From contig NW_027480492.1 in NCBI RefSeq assembly GCF_051401765.1, forward strand, positions 2,046,001 through 2,110,000: a stretch of DNA of 64,000 bases, in the 5' to 3' direction. The notes beneath the pieces are model-generated. The model ran no database searches. It was given only the letters and a program-made list of their open reading frames with translations, and was not told the DNA's origin. This document shows, piece after piece, positions 1 through 11,345 of the stretch. This DNA is from Calliopsis andreniformis (taxonomy: Eukaryota > Arthropoda > Insecta > Hymenoptera > Andrenidae). Position 1 is the first letter of the stretch. Every line of letters begins with the position of its first letter. Position numbers and translations under genes: made by a program.

Positions 1-149
1 GGATTGAGGATTGAGGATTGAGGATTGAAGATTGAGTATTGAGGATTGAAGCATGACGATTGAGGATTGAGGATTGAGGATTGAAGATTGAGGATTGGGT
101 ATTGAGGATTGAAGAATGAGGATTGAGGATTGAGTACTGAGGATTGAGG

Positions 150-370
150 ACTGAAGACTGAGTGTTGAGGGTTGAGTGATGAGTATTGATGTTTGTGGAT
201 AGAGATTTGAAGATTGCAGATTGAGTATTGAGTATTGAAAACTGTGAATTGATGATATTCTATTGAGGATTGAGGATTGACAACTGATTGTTGAGGACTG
301 AGGGCTGAAGATTGAGGATTCAGGATTGAGGATACAGGATTGAGGTTTGAGGACTGAGGATTGAGGATTG
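150..370 (+). repeat. Anchor cassette, GTGAATTGA flavour (exemplar of 44)
   Basis: The cassette runs GAGTGTTGAGGGTTGAGTG, a TGATGTTTGTGGAT block, GAAAACTGTGAATTGA, the landmark GATATTCTATTGA, ACTGATTGTTGAGG, GGGCTGAAG and then TTCAGGATT. Landmarks counted: 254, 1553, 2169, 3182, 3762, 6544, 8129, 10237, 10782, 11391, 12223, 12803, 15321, 16153, 16733, 20080, 20912, 21492, 23683, 24835, 30228, 32865, 37974, 38897, 39624, 39939, 40887, 41370, 42662, 43278, 44291, 44871, 47653, 51361, 52284, 53380, 54114, 55406, 56022, 56937, 59719, 61304, 63412 and 63957. Some carry small changes (GATTTTCT at 2169, GAATATTC at 37974, TTCTGTTG near 38897). No coding or RNA function is visible. Confidence 0.88.
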
Positions 371-2066
371 AGTATTGAGGATTGAGGATTGAGTATTGAA
401 GATTGAGGATTGAGGATTGAGGGTTGTGGATTGTGGACGAGGACTGAGGGTTGAGTATTGATGTTTGATGTCTGAGGGTTGAGGATTGAGGATTGAGAAT
501 TGAGGATTGAGGATTGACGATTGAAGATTGAGGATTGGGTGTTGAGGATTGAAGAATGAGGATTGAGGATTGAGGATTGAGGATTGAAAATTGAGTATTG
601 AGCATTGAAGATTGAGGATTGAGGATTGAGTATTGAAGATTGAGGATTTGGGACTGAGGATTGAAGATTGAGGATTGAGGATTGAGGATTGAGGATTCAG
701 GATTGAGGATTGAGGATTGAAGATTGAGGATTGGGCATTGTGGATTGAAGAATGAGGATTGAGGATTGAGGATGGAGGATCGAGGATTGAAGATTGAGTA
801 TTGAGGATTGAAGATTGACGATTGAAGATTGAGGTTTGAGGATTGAGGATTGAGGATTGAGGATTGAGGATTGAGGACTGACGATTGAGGATGAGGGCTG
901 AGGGTTGAGGATTGAGGTTTGAGGACTGAGGACTGAGGATTGAGGATTGAGGATTGAGGATTGAGGATTGAAGATTGAGTGTTGAGGATCGAAGATTAAG
1001 ATTGAGAATTGAGGATTGAGGATTGCAGATTGAGTATTGAGGATTGAAGGTTGAGGATTGAGGATTGAGGGTTGAGGATTGAGGATTGAGGATTGAAGAT
1101 TGAGTATTGAGGATTGAAGACTGAGGATTGAGGATTGAGGATTGAGGATTGAGGATTGAGGATTGAGGCTTGAGGGTTGACGATTGAGGGTTGAGGATTG
1201 AGGATTGAGGATTGAGGATGGAGGATTGAAGACTGAGTATTGAGGAATGAAGGTTGAGGATTGAGGATTGAGGTTTGAGGATTGAGGATTGAGGATTGAG
1301 GATTGGGTATTGAGGATTGAAGAATGAGGATTGAGTGTTGAGGATTGAGGATTGAGGATTGAGTATTGAGGATTGAGAATTGAGGATTGACGATTGAAGA
1401 TTGAGTATTGAGGATTGAAGATTGAGGATTGAGGATTGAGGATTGAAGATTGAGGACTGAGTGTTGAGGGCTGAGTGATGAGAATTGATGTTTGTGGATT
1501 GAGATTTGAAGATTGAAGAATGGGGATTCAGTATTGAAAACTGTGAATTGAGGATATTCTATTGAGGATTGAGGATTGACAATTGATTGTTGAGGACCGA
1601 CGGCTGAAGATTGAGGATTCAGTATTGAGGAATCCGGATAGAGGTTTGAGGACTGAGGATTGAGGTTTGAGGATTGAGGATTGAGGATTGACGCTTGAAG
1701 ATTGAGGATTGAGGATGGAGGATTGGAGAGAGAGGACTGAGTATTGAGGATTGAGTGTTGAGAATTGATGTTTGGGGATTGAGATTTGATTATTGAGTTT
1801 TGTGGATTGAGTATTGAACCGTGAGAATTCAGGAAATTCTATTGAGTATTGAGAATTGAGGATTGATGGTTGAGGGTTGTGTGTTGAATATTGAGGATTG
1901 AGGATTGAGGCTTGAGGATTGAGGATTGAAGATTGAGGATTGGAGATTGAGTATTGACGATTGAGGATTGAGTACTGAGGATTGAGAATTGAGGCTTGAG
2001 GATTGAGGATTGAGTATTGAGGGTTGAAGATTGAAGATTGAGGATTGAGGATTGAGGATTGAACAT

Positions 2067-2290
2067 TGAGGACTGAGTGTTGATGGTTGAGTGATGAGAA
2101 TTGATGTTTGTGGATTGAGATTTGATGATTGAAGAATGGGGATTGAGTATTGGAAACAGTGAATTGAGGATTTTCTATTGATGATTGAGGATCGACAATT
2201 AATTTTTGCGGACTGAGGGCTGAAGATTGAGGATTCAGGGTTGAGGATTCGGGATTGAGGTTTGAGGACTGAGAATTGACGGTTGAGTAT
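2067..2290 (+). repeat. Anchor sub-type with AATTAATTTTTGCGG
   Basis: In this GTGAATTGA-flavour variant the usual ACTGATTGTTGAGG is replaced by AATTAATTTTTGCGG and GAAAACTG by GGAAACAG. It is the most AT-rich spot in the array. Copies follow landmarks 2169, 11391, 15321, 20080, 43278 and 56022. It marks the start of each R unit and the homologous point in each Q block. Confidence 0.85.
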
Positions 2291-2340
2291 TGAGGATTGA
2301 GTATTGAGGATTGAAGATTGAATATTGAGGATTGACGATT

Positions 2341-2786
2341 GAGGATTGAGGATTGTGGATTGAGGATTGAGGTTTGAGGACTGAGGATTGAGGATTGAAG
2401 ATTGAGTTCTGAGGATTGAAGATTGAGGATTGCGGATTGTCGATTGAGGATTGACGATGAGGGCTGAGGGTTGAGGACCGAGGTTTGAGTAGAGAATCCT
2501 GAGAATTCAGGATATGCTATTGAGTATTGGGAATTGAGGATTGATGGTTGAGTATTGATGATTGAGGATTGAGGATTGTGGATTGAGGATTGAGGTTTGA
2601 GGACTGAGGATTGAGGATTGAAGATTGAGTTTTGAGGATTGAAGATTGAGGATTGCGGATTGTCGATTGAGGATTGAGGATGAGGGCTGAGGGTTGAGGA
2701 CCGAGGTTTGAGTAGAGAATCCTGAGAATTCAGGATATGCTATTGAGTATTGGGAATTGAGGATTGATGGTTGAGTATTGATGATT
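2341..2786 (+). repeat. 223-bp tandem duplication around the GATATGC anchors
   Basis: Landmarks 2511 and 2734 and their surroundings, including the rare AGTAGAGAATCC, repeat 223 bp apart. Q2 has the same pair (43620 and 43843). R1, R2 and R3 each have one copy (11775, 15705 and 20464), and Q3 keeps only the first (56364) because of its 678-bp deletion. The duplication thus happened in the Q lineage before Q1 and Q2 separated. Confidence 0.85.
2470..2560 (+). repeat. Anchor cassette, GAATTC flavour with GATATGC
   Basis: This is a compact anchor reading GAGGACCGAGG, AGTAGAGAATCCTGAGAATTC and then AGGATATGCTATTGAG. The landmark has ATGC in place of ATTC. Landmarks: 2511, 2734, 11775, 15705, 20464, 43620, 43843 and 56364. 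It occurs only in Q and R blocks. Confidence 0.84.
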
Positions 2787-4159
2787 GAGGATTGAGGATT
2801 GAGGATTGAGTATTGAAGATTGAGGATTGATGATTGAGGATCGATGATTGAGGATTGAGGATTGAGGATTGGTGATTGAAGATTGAGTATTGAGGATTGA
2901 AGATTGAGGATTGAGGATTGTGGATTGAGGATTGAGTATTGAGGATAGAAGATTGAGGATTGGGGACTGAGGATTGAAGATTGAGGATTGAGGATTGAGG
3001 ATTGAGGATTGAGGATTGACGATTGAAGGTTCAGTATTGAGGATTGAAGATTGAGAATTGAGGATTGAGGATTGAACATTGAGGACTGAGTGTTGAGGGT
3101 TGAGTGATGACAATTGAAGTTTGTGGATAGAGGTTTGAAGATTGCAGATTGAGTATTGAGTGTTGAAATCTGTGAATTGAGGATATTCTATTGAGGATTG
3201 AGGATTGACTACTGATTGTTGAGGACTGAGGGCTGAAGATTGAGGACTCAGGATTTAGGATTCAGGATTCAGGTTTGAGGACTGAGGATGGAGGATTGAA
3301 GATTGAGTTTTGAGGATTGAAGATTGAGGATTGCAGATTGTCGATTGAGGATTGAGGATGAGGGCTGAGGGTTGAGGATTGAGGTTTGAGGACTGAGGGC
3401 GGAGGATTGAGGATTGAGAATTGAGGATTTAGGATTGAGGATTGAAGATTGAGGAGTGGGTATTGAGGATTGAAGGATGAGGATTGAGGATTGAGGTTTG
3501 AGTATTGAGGATTAAAGGTTGAGTATTGAGGATTGAAGACTGACGATTGAAGATAGAGTATTGAGGATTGAGGATTGAGGATGGAAGATTGAGTATTGAG
3601 GATTGAAGATTGAGCATTGAGGATTGAGGATTGAGGATTGGGGATTGAATATTGAGGATTGGGTACAGAGTGTTGAGGGTTGAGTGATGAGAATTGATGT
3701 TTGTGGATTGAGATCTGAAGATTGCAGATTGAGTATTGAGCATTGAAAACTGTGAATTGATGATATTCTATTGAGGATTGAGGATTGAATACTGATTGTT
3801 GAGGTCTGAGGTCTGAAGATTGAGGATTCAGGATTGAGTATTCAGGATTGATGTTTGAGGACTGAGGATTGAGGATTGAGGATTGAGGCTTGAGGATTGA
3901 AGATTGAGGATTGAGGATTGAGGATTGAGGATTGAGGATGAGGGCTGAGGGTTGAGGATTGTGATTTGAGGACTGAGGACCGAGTATTGAGAAATGAGAA
4001 GTGAGGATTGAGGATTGAGGATTGAAGATTGAGGATTGGGTATTGAGGATTGAAGAATGAGGATTGAGGTATAAGGATTGAGGATTGGGGATTGAAGATT
4101 GAGTATTGAGGATTGAAGATTGAGGATTAGAGGATTGAGGATTGAAGATTGAGGACTGA

Positions 4160-4345
4160 GTGCTGAGGGTTGAGTGATGAGAATAGATGTTTGTGGATGG
4201 AGACTTGAAGATTGAAGATTGAGGATTGAGTATTCAAAGCTGAGAATTCAGGATATTCTATTGAGTATTGAGAATTGAGCATTGATGGTTGAGTACTGAG
4301 GATTGGTGGTTGAGGGTTGTGTGTTGCATATTGAGGATTGAGGAT
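4160..4345 (+). repeat. Anchor cassette, GAATTC flavour with CAAAGCTGAG
   Basis: Blocks in order: TGATGAGAATAGATGTTTGT, GGATGGAGACTTGAAG, TATTCAAAGCTGAGAATTC, AGGATATTCTATTGAG, then TGAGCATTGATGG and GGTTGTGTGTTGAATATTG. Landmarks: 4252, 4751, 8648, 8873, 13293, 17223, 18052, 21982, 25848, 26227, 27110, 28385, 29681, 30060, 30949, 33964, 35287, 36430, 45361, 45860, 48842, 49810, 57427, 57926, 61823 and 62048. The copy at 31230 (GGAAGCTGAG) is intermediate. Each has an EcoRI hexamer about ten bases before the landmark. Confidence 0.87.
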
Positions 4346-4434
4346 TTTAGGATTGAGGATTGAGTATTGAAGATTGAGGACTGAGGACTGAGGATTGAGT
4401 ATTGAGGATTGAGGATTGAAGATTGAGTACTGAG

Positions 4435-4615
4435 TGTTGAGGGTTGAGTGATGAGTATTGATGTTTGTGGATGGAGACTTGAAGTTAGAAGATTGAGGAT
4501 TGAGTATTGAAAACTGAGAATTCAGGATATTCTATTGAGTATTGAGAATTGAGGATTGATGGTTGAGTATTGAGGATTGAAGGTTGAGGTTTGTGTGTTG
4601 AATATTGAGGATTGA
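4435..4615 (+). repeat. Anchor cassette, GAATTC flavour with GAAAACTGAG
   Basis: This sister of the CAAAGCTGAG type reads GAAAACTGAGAATTC before the landmark. Landmarks: 4526, 5024, 9146, 13567, 17497, 18326, 22256, 36703, 45635, 46133, 50083, 57701, 58199 and 62321. It usually follows a CAAAGCTGAG anchor at a fixed 273-274 bp, which makes a two-cassette unit. The copies at 9146 and 62321 read AAACTCAG. Confidence 0.86.
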
Positions 4616-7600
4616 GGATTTCAGGATTGAGGATTGAGGATTGAAGATTGAGGACTGAGTGTTGAGGGTTGAGTGATGAGAATAGATGTTTGTGGATGGA
4701 GACTTGAAGATTGAAGATTGAGGATTGAGTATTCAAAGCTGAGAATTCAGGATATTCTATTGAGTATTGAGAATTGAGCATCGATGGTTGTGTACTGAGG
4801 ATTGGTGGTTGAGGTTGTGTGTTGAATATTGAGGATTGAGGATTTTAGGATTGAGGATTGGGTATTCAAGATTGAGGACTGAGGACTGAGGATTGAGTAT
4901 TGAGGATTGAGGATTGAAGATTGAGGACTGAGTGTTGAGGGTTGAGTGATGAGTATTGGTGTTTGTAGATGGAGACTTGAAGATAGAAGATTGAGGATTG
5001 AGTATTGAAAACTGAGAATTCAGGATATTCTATTGAGTATTGAGAATTGAGGATTGATGGTTGAGTATTGAGGACTGAAGGTTGAGGGTTGTGTGTTGAA
5101 TATTGAGGATTGAGGATTGAGGAGTGATGATAGAGGACTGGGGATTGATGATTGACGATTGAGGATTGAGGATTGAGTATTGAGGATTGCAGATTAAGGA
5201 TTGAGGATTGACGATTGAAGAATGAGGATTTAGGATTGATGACTGAGGATTGAGGATTGAGGATTGAGGATGGAGGATGAGGACTGAGGTTTGAGGATTG
5301 AGGTTTGAGGACTGAGGATTGAGGATTGTGGATTGAGTATTGAGGATTGAAGATTGAGGATTGAGGATTGAGAATTGAGGATTGAGGATGGAGGATGAGG
5401 ACTGAGGGTTGAGGATTGAGGTTTGAGGTATGAGGATTGAGGATTGACGTTTGAGGATTGAGGATTGAGGATTGACGTTTGAGGATTGAAGACTGACGAT
5501 TGATTGTTGCGGACTGAGAGATGAAGATTGAGGATTCAGGATTGAGGATTCGGAATTGAGGTTTGAGAACTGAGGATTGAGGATTGTGGATTGAGTACTG
5601 AGGATTGAAGATTGAGTATTGAGGATTGAGAATTGAGGATTGAGGATGGAGGATGAGGACTGAGGGATGAGGATTGAGGTTTGAGGTATGAGGATTGAGG
5701 ATTGACGATTGAGGATTGAGGATTGAGGATTGAGTATTGAAGATTGAGGATTGATGACTGAGGATTGAAGATCGAGGATTGAGAATTGAGGATTGATGGT
5801 TGAGTATTGAGAATTGATGGTTGAGGGCTCTGTGTTGAATATTGAGGATTGAGGATTGAGGATTGAGGATTGAGGATTGAGGATACAAGATTGGGTATTG
5901 ATGATTGAAATTGAGGGTTGAGGCTTGAGGTTTGAGGATTGAGGACGAGGACTGACGGTTGAGGATTGAGGTTTGAGGATTGAGGATTGAGGATTGAGGA
6001 CTGAGGATTTAGGATTGAGGATTGAGCATTTAGGATTGAAGATTGAGGACTGGGGATTGAGGATTGAAGATTGAGGATTAAGGATTGAGGATTGGGGATT
6101 GAGGATCTAGGATTCTAGATTGATTATTGAGGATAGAAGATTGAGAATTGAGGTTTGAGGATTGAGAATTGAGAATTGGGGATGAGGACTGTGGGTTGAG
6201 GATTGAGGTTTGAGGAATGACAATTGAGGATTGAGGATTGAGGATTGATGACTGAGGATTGAGGATTGAGGATTGAGAATTGTGGATTGATGATTGACGA
6301 TTGGGTATTGAGGATTGAAGATTGAGAATTGAGGATTGAGGATTGAGGATTGACGATTGAGGATTGAGGATTGAGGATTGATGATCGAGGATTGGGAATT
6401 GAGGATTGACGATTGAGGGTTGAGGATTGAGCATTGAAGACTGAGGACTGAGTGTTGAGGGTTGAGTGATGTGAATTGATGTTTGTGGATTGAGATTTGA
6501 AGGTTGAAGATTGGGGATTGAGTATTGAAAACTGTGAATTGAGGATATTCTATTGAGGATTGAGGAATGACAATTGATTGTTGCGAACTGAGGGATGAAG
6601 ATTGAGGATTCAGGATAGAGGATTCGGAATTGAGGTTTGAGGACTGAGGATTGAGGATTGTGGATTGAGTATTGAGGATTGAAGATTGAGGATTGAGGAT
6701 TGAGAATTGAGGATTGAGGATGCAGGATGAGGACTGAGGGTTGAGGATTGAGGTTTGAGGTATGAGGATTGAGGATTGACGATTGAGGATTGAGGATTGA
6801 GGATTGAGTATTGAAGATTGAGGATTGATGACTGAGGATTGAAGATCGAGGATTGAGGATTGGGGATTGAAGATTGAGTATTGAGGATTGAAGATTGAGG
6901 ATTGAGGATTGAGGATTGAAGATTGAGGACTGAGGATTGAAGACTGAAGATTGAGTATTGAGGTTTGAGGATTGAGGATTGAGGATTGAGGATTGAGGAT
7001 TGAGGATTGAGGATTGAGGATTGATGATAGAGGATTGGGGATTGATGATTGACGATTGAGGATTGAGGATTGAGTATTGAGGATTGCAGATTGAGGATTG
7101 GGGATTGAGGATCGGAGAATGAGGATTGAGGGTTGGGGATTGAGGATTGATGACTGAGGATTGAGGATTGAGGATTGAGGATTGAGGATTGAGGATTGAG
7201 GATTGAAGATAGAGTATTGAGGATTGTAGATTGAGGATTGAGGATTGAGGGTTGAAGATTGAGGACTGAGTGTTGAGGGTTGAGTGATGAGAATTGATGT
7301 TTGTGGATGGAGACTTGAGGATTGAAGATTGAGTATTGATGATTCAAGATTGAGGACTGAGGATTGAGGGTTGAGGATTGAGGACGAGGACTGACGGTTG
7401 AGGATTGAGGTTTGAGTATTGAGGATTGAGGATTGAAGACTGAGGATTGAGGATTGAGGACTGAGGATTGAGAATTGAGGATGAGGATTGAAGATTGAGT
7501 ATTGAGGATTGAAGATTGAGTATTGAGGATTGAGGATTGAGGATTGAGTATTGAGGATTGCAGATTGAGGATTGAGGATTGAGGATTGAAGAATGAGGAT

Positions 7601-9689
7601 TGAGGATTGGGGATTGAGGATTGATGACTGAGGATTGGAGATCGAGGATTGAGGATTGGGGATTGAAGATTGGGTATTGAGGATTGAAGATTGAGGATTG
7701 CGGATTGTCGATTGAGGATTGAGGATGAGGGCTGAGGGTTGAGGATTGAGGTTTGAGGACTGAGGACTGAGGATTGAGGATTGAGAATTGAGGATTTAGG
7801 ATTGAGGATTGAAGATTGTGGAGTGGGTATTGAGGATTGAAGGATGAGGATTGAGGATTGAGGTTTGAGTAATGAGGATTAAAGGTTGAGTATTGAGGAT
7901 TGAAGACTGACGATTGAGGATAGAGGATTGAGGATTGAGGATTGAGGATTGAAGATTGAGTATTGAGGATTGAAGATTGAGGATTGAGGATTGAGGATTG
8001 AGGATTGAGGATTGAATATTGAGGATTGGGTACTGAGTGTTGAGGGTTGAGTGATGAGAATTTATGTTTGTGGATTGAGATCAGAAGATTGCAGATTGAG
8101 TATTGAGCATTGAAAACTGTGAATTGATGATATTCTATTGAGGATTGAGGATTGAAAACTGATTGTTGAGGTCTGAGGTCTGAAGATTGAGGATTCAGGA
8201 TTGAGGATTCAGGATTGAGGTTTGAGGACTGACGATTGAGGATTGAGGATTGAGGCTTGAGGATTGAGGATTGAGGATTCAAGGTTGAGGATTGAGGATT
8301 GAGGATGAGGGCTGAGGGTTGAGGATTGTGATTTGAGGACTGAGGACCGAGTATTGAGAAATGAGAAGTGAGGATTGAGGATTGAGGATTGAAGATTGAG
8401 GATTGGGTATTGAGGATTGAAGAATGAGGATTGAGGAATAAGGATTGAGGATTGGGGATTGAAGATTGAGTATTGAGGATTGAAGATTGAGGATTAGAGG
8501 ATTGAGGATTGAAGATTGAGGATTAGAGGATTGAGGATTGAAGATTGAGGACTGAGTGTTGAGGGTTGAGTGATGAGCATAGACGTTTGTGAATGGAGAC
8601 TTGAAGATTGAAGATTCAGGATTGAGTATTCAAAGCTGAGAATTCAGGATACTCTATTGAGTATTGAGAATTGAGCATTGATGGTTGAGTACTGAGGATT
8701 GAAGGTTGAGGGTTGTGTGTTGAATATTGAGGATTGAGGATTTCAGGATTGAGGATTGAGGATTGAAGATTGAGGACTGAGTGTTGAGGGTTCAGTGATG
8801 AGAATAGATGTTTGTGGATGGAGACTTGAAGTTTGAAGATTGAGGATTGAGTATTCAAAGCTGAGAATTCAGGATATTCTATTGAGTATTGAGAATTGAG
8901 CATTGATGGTTGTGTACTGAGGATTGGTGGTTGAGGTTGTGTGTTGAATATTGAGGATTGAGGATTTTAGGATTGAGGATTGAGTATTGAAGATTGAGGA
9001 CTGAGGACTGAGGATTGAGTATTGAGGATTGAGGATTGAAGATTGAGGACTGAGTGTTGAGGGTTGAGTGATGAGTATTGATGTTTGTAGATGGAGACTT
9101 GAAGATAGAAGATTGAGGATTGAGTATTGAAAACTCAGAATTCAGGATATTCTATTGAGTATTGAGAATTGAGGATTGATGGTTGAGTATTGAGGATTGA
9201 AGGTTGAGGGTTGTGTGTTGAATATTGAGGACTGAGGATTGAAACATGAGAATTCAGGATATTCTATTGCGTATTGAGAATTGAGTATTGGTGGTTGAGT
9301 ATTGAGGATTGATGGTTGAGGGTTGTGTGTTGAATATTGAGGATTGAGGATTGAGGATTGAGGACTGAGGATTGAAGATTGAGTATTGATCATTGAAGAT
9401 TGAGGATTGAGGATTGAGTGTTGATGATTGATGACGAGGACTGACGGTTGAGGATTGAGGTTTGAGGATTGAGGATTGAGGATTGAGGACTGAGGATTGA
9501 GGATTGACGATTGAGCATTGAGGATTGAAGGTTGAGGACTGGTAATTGAGGATTGAAGATTGAGGATTAAGGATTGCGGATTGAGGATTGAGGATTGAGA
9601 ATGGAGGATTGAAGATTGTAGATTGAGTACTGAGGATTGAAAATTGAAGATTGAGGATTGAGGATTGAGGATTGAGGATGGAGAATTGA

Positions 9690-9885
9690 AGAGAGAGTCC
9701 TGAGTGTTGAGGATAGAGTGCTGAGAAGTGATGTTTGAGCATTGAGATTTGATTATTGAATATTGTGGTTTGAGTATTGAACCATGAGAATTCAGGATAT
9801 TCTATTGAGTATTGGGAATTGAGGATTGATGGTCGAGTATTGAGAATTGATGGTTGAGGGCTGTGTGTTGAATATTGAGGATTGA
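9690..9885 (+). repeat. Anchor cassette, GAATTC flavour with GAACCATGAG
   Basis: The upstream part differs from the other anchors: GAGAGAGT, GTTGAGGATAGAGTG, GAGATTTGATTATTGA and then GAACCATGAGAATTC before the landmark. Landmarks: 1833, 9796, 11062, 14624, 19383, 23138, 24290, 42942, 55686 and 62971. The copies at 1833, 42942 and 55686 read GAACCGTGAG and GAAATTCT. 11062 has lost the EcoRI hexamer (TACTCAGG). A short related copy with GAAACATGAG lies at 9258 and 62433. Confidence 0.85.
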
Positions 9886-10682
9886 GGATTGAGGATTGAG
9901 GATTGAGGATTGAGGATTGAATATTGAGGATTGGGTATTGAGGACTGAAGAATGAGGATTGAGGATTGCGGATTGAGGATTGATGATTGAGTATTGAGGA
10001 TTGAAGGTTGACGATTGAGGATTGAGAATTGAGGATTGAGGATTGAGGAATGAGCATTGAAGGTTGAATATTGATGATTGAAGGTTGAGGATTGTGGATT
10101 GAGGATTGAGGATTGAGGATTGAATATTGAGGATTGGGGACTGAGTGTTGAGGGTTGAGTGATCAGAATTGATGTTTGAGGACAGCGATTTGAAGATTGC
10201 AGATTGAGCATTGAGTAATGAAAACTGTGAATTGATGATATTCTATTGAGGATTGAGGATAGACAGCTGATTGTAGAGGACTGAGGGCTGAAGATTGAGG
10301 ATTCAGGATTGAGGATTCAGGATTGAGGTTTGAGGACTGAGGATTGAGGCTTGAGGATTGAGGATTGAGGATTGAGGATTGAGGATTGAAGATTGAGGAC
10401 TGAGGATTGAGGGTTGTGGATTTAGGACGTGGACTGAGGGTTGAGTATTGATGTTTGAGGTCTGAGGATTAATGATTGAGGATTGGGAATTGAGGATTGA
10501 GGATTGACGATTGAAGATTGAGGATTGGGTATTGAGGATTGAAGAATGAGGATCGAGGGTTGAGGATTGAGGATTGAGGATTGAGTATTGAGGATTGAGA
10601 ATTGAGGATTGACGATTGAAGATTGAGTATTGAGGATTGAAGATTGAAGATTGAGGATTGAGGATTGAGGATTGAAGATTGA

Positions 10683-11345
10683 GCACTGAGTGTTGAGGGT
10701 TGAGTGATGAGAATTGATGATTGTGAATTGAGATTTGAAGATTGAAGAATGGGGATTCAGTATTGAAAACTGTGAATTGAGGATATTCTATTGAGGATTG
10801 GGGATTGACAATTGATTGTTGAGGACCGACGGCTGAAGATTGAGGATTCAGTATTGAGGAATCCGGATAGAGGTTTGAGGACTGAGGATTGAGGTTTGAG
10901 GATTGAGGATTGAGGATTGACGCTTGAAGATTGAGGATTGAGGATGGAGGATTGAAGAGAGAGGACTGAGTATTGAGGATTGAGTGTTGAGAATTGATGT
11001 TTGGGGATTGAGATTTGATTATTGAGTTTTGTGGATTGAGTATTGAACCGTGAGTACTCAGGATATTCTATTGAGTATTGAGAATTGAGGATTGATGGTT
11101 GAGGGTTGTGTGTTGAATATTGAGGATTGAGGATTGAGGCTTGAGGATTGAGGATTGAAGATTGAGGATTGGAGATTGAGTATTGACGATTGAGGATTGA
11201 GTACTGAGGATTGAGAATTGAGGATTGAGGATTGAGGATTGAGGATTGAGGGTTGAAGATTGAGGATTGAGGATTGAGGATTGAACATTGAGGACTGAGT
11301 GTTGATGGTTGAGTGATGAGAATTGATGTTTGTGGATTGAGATTT
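10683..11345 (+). repeat. Copy of Q1 1455-2124 that opens the R array
   Basis: Landmarks 10782 and 11062 repeat the pair 1553 and 1833 with the same 280-bp spacing (offset 9,229). The next landmark, 11391, matches 2169 at offset 9,222, one heptamer less. Further right the match continues at offset 9,041 (2734 to 11775, 3182 to 12223, 3762 to 12803, 4252 to 13293, 4526 to 13567). Q1 from 1.45 to 4.5 kb and the first R unit are therefore homologous, with visibly more single-base differences than the Q1-Q3 pair. Confidence 0.82.

Larger units (their letters stand above)
1..10825 (+). repeat. Macro-block Q, copy 1 (Q1)
   Basis: This block recurs almost exactly at 53860-64000 (Q3), and its first 6.8 kb recur at 41117-47.9 kb (Q2). 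Landmark offsets are constant. Q1 to Q2 is 41,116 up to about 1.27 kb, then 41,109. Q1 to Q3 is 53,860, then 53,853, then 53,175 after a 678-bp deletion in Q3. Q1 carries one more heptamer than Q2 and Q3 at about 1275-1304, and private bases such as G at 2240 and T at 5494, where both other copies have A and G. The block contains anchors of every sub-type. Its left end is cut by the window start. Confidence 0.93.

Noticed and set aside
2100..2290. AATTAATTTTTGCGG as a promoter or origin element.
   Set aside because: It is short, lies within a repeated anchor, has no gene downstream, and its AT content is modest. It is more simply a sub-type marker.
4160..5110. Closely spaced GAATTC anchors as transposon ends or inserted elements.
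   Set aside because: There are no terminal inverted repeats, target-site duplications or transposase reading frame, and the cassettes grade into heptamer sequence on both sides.
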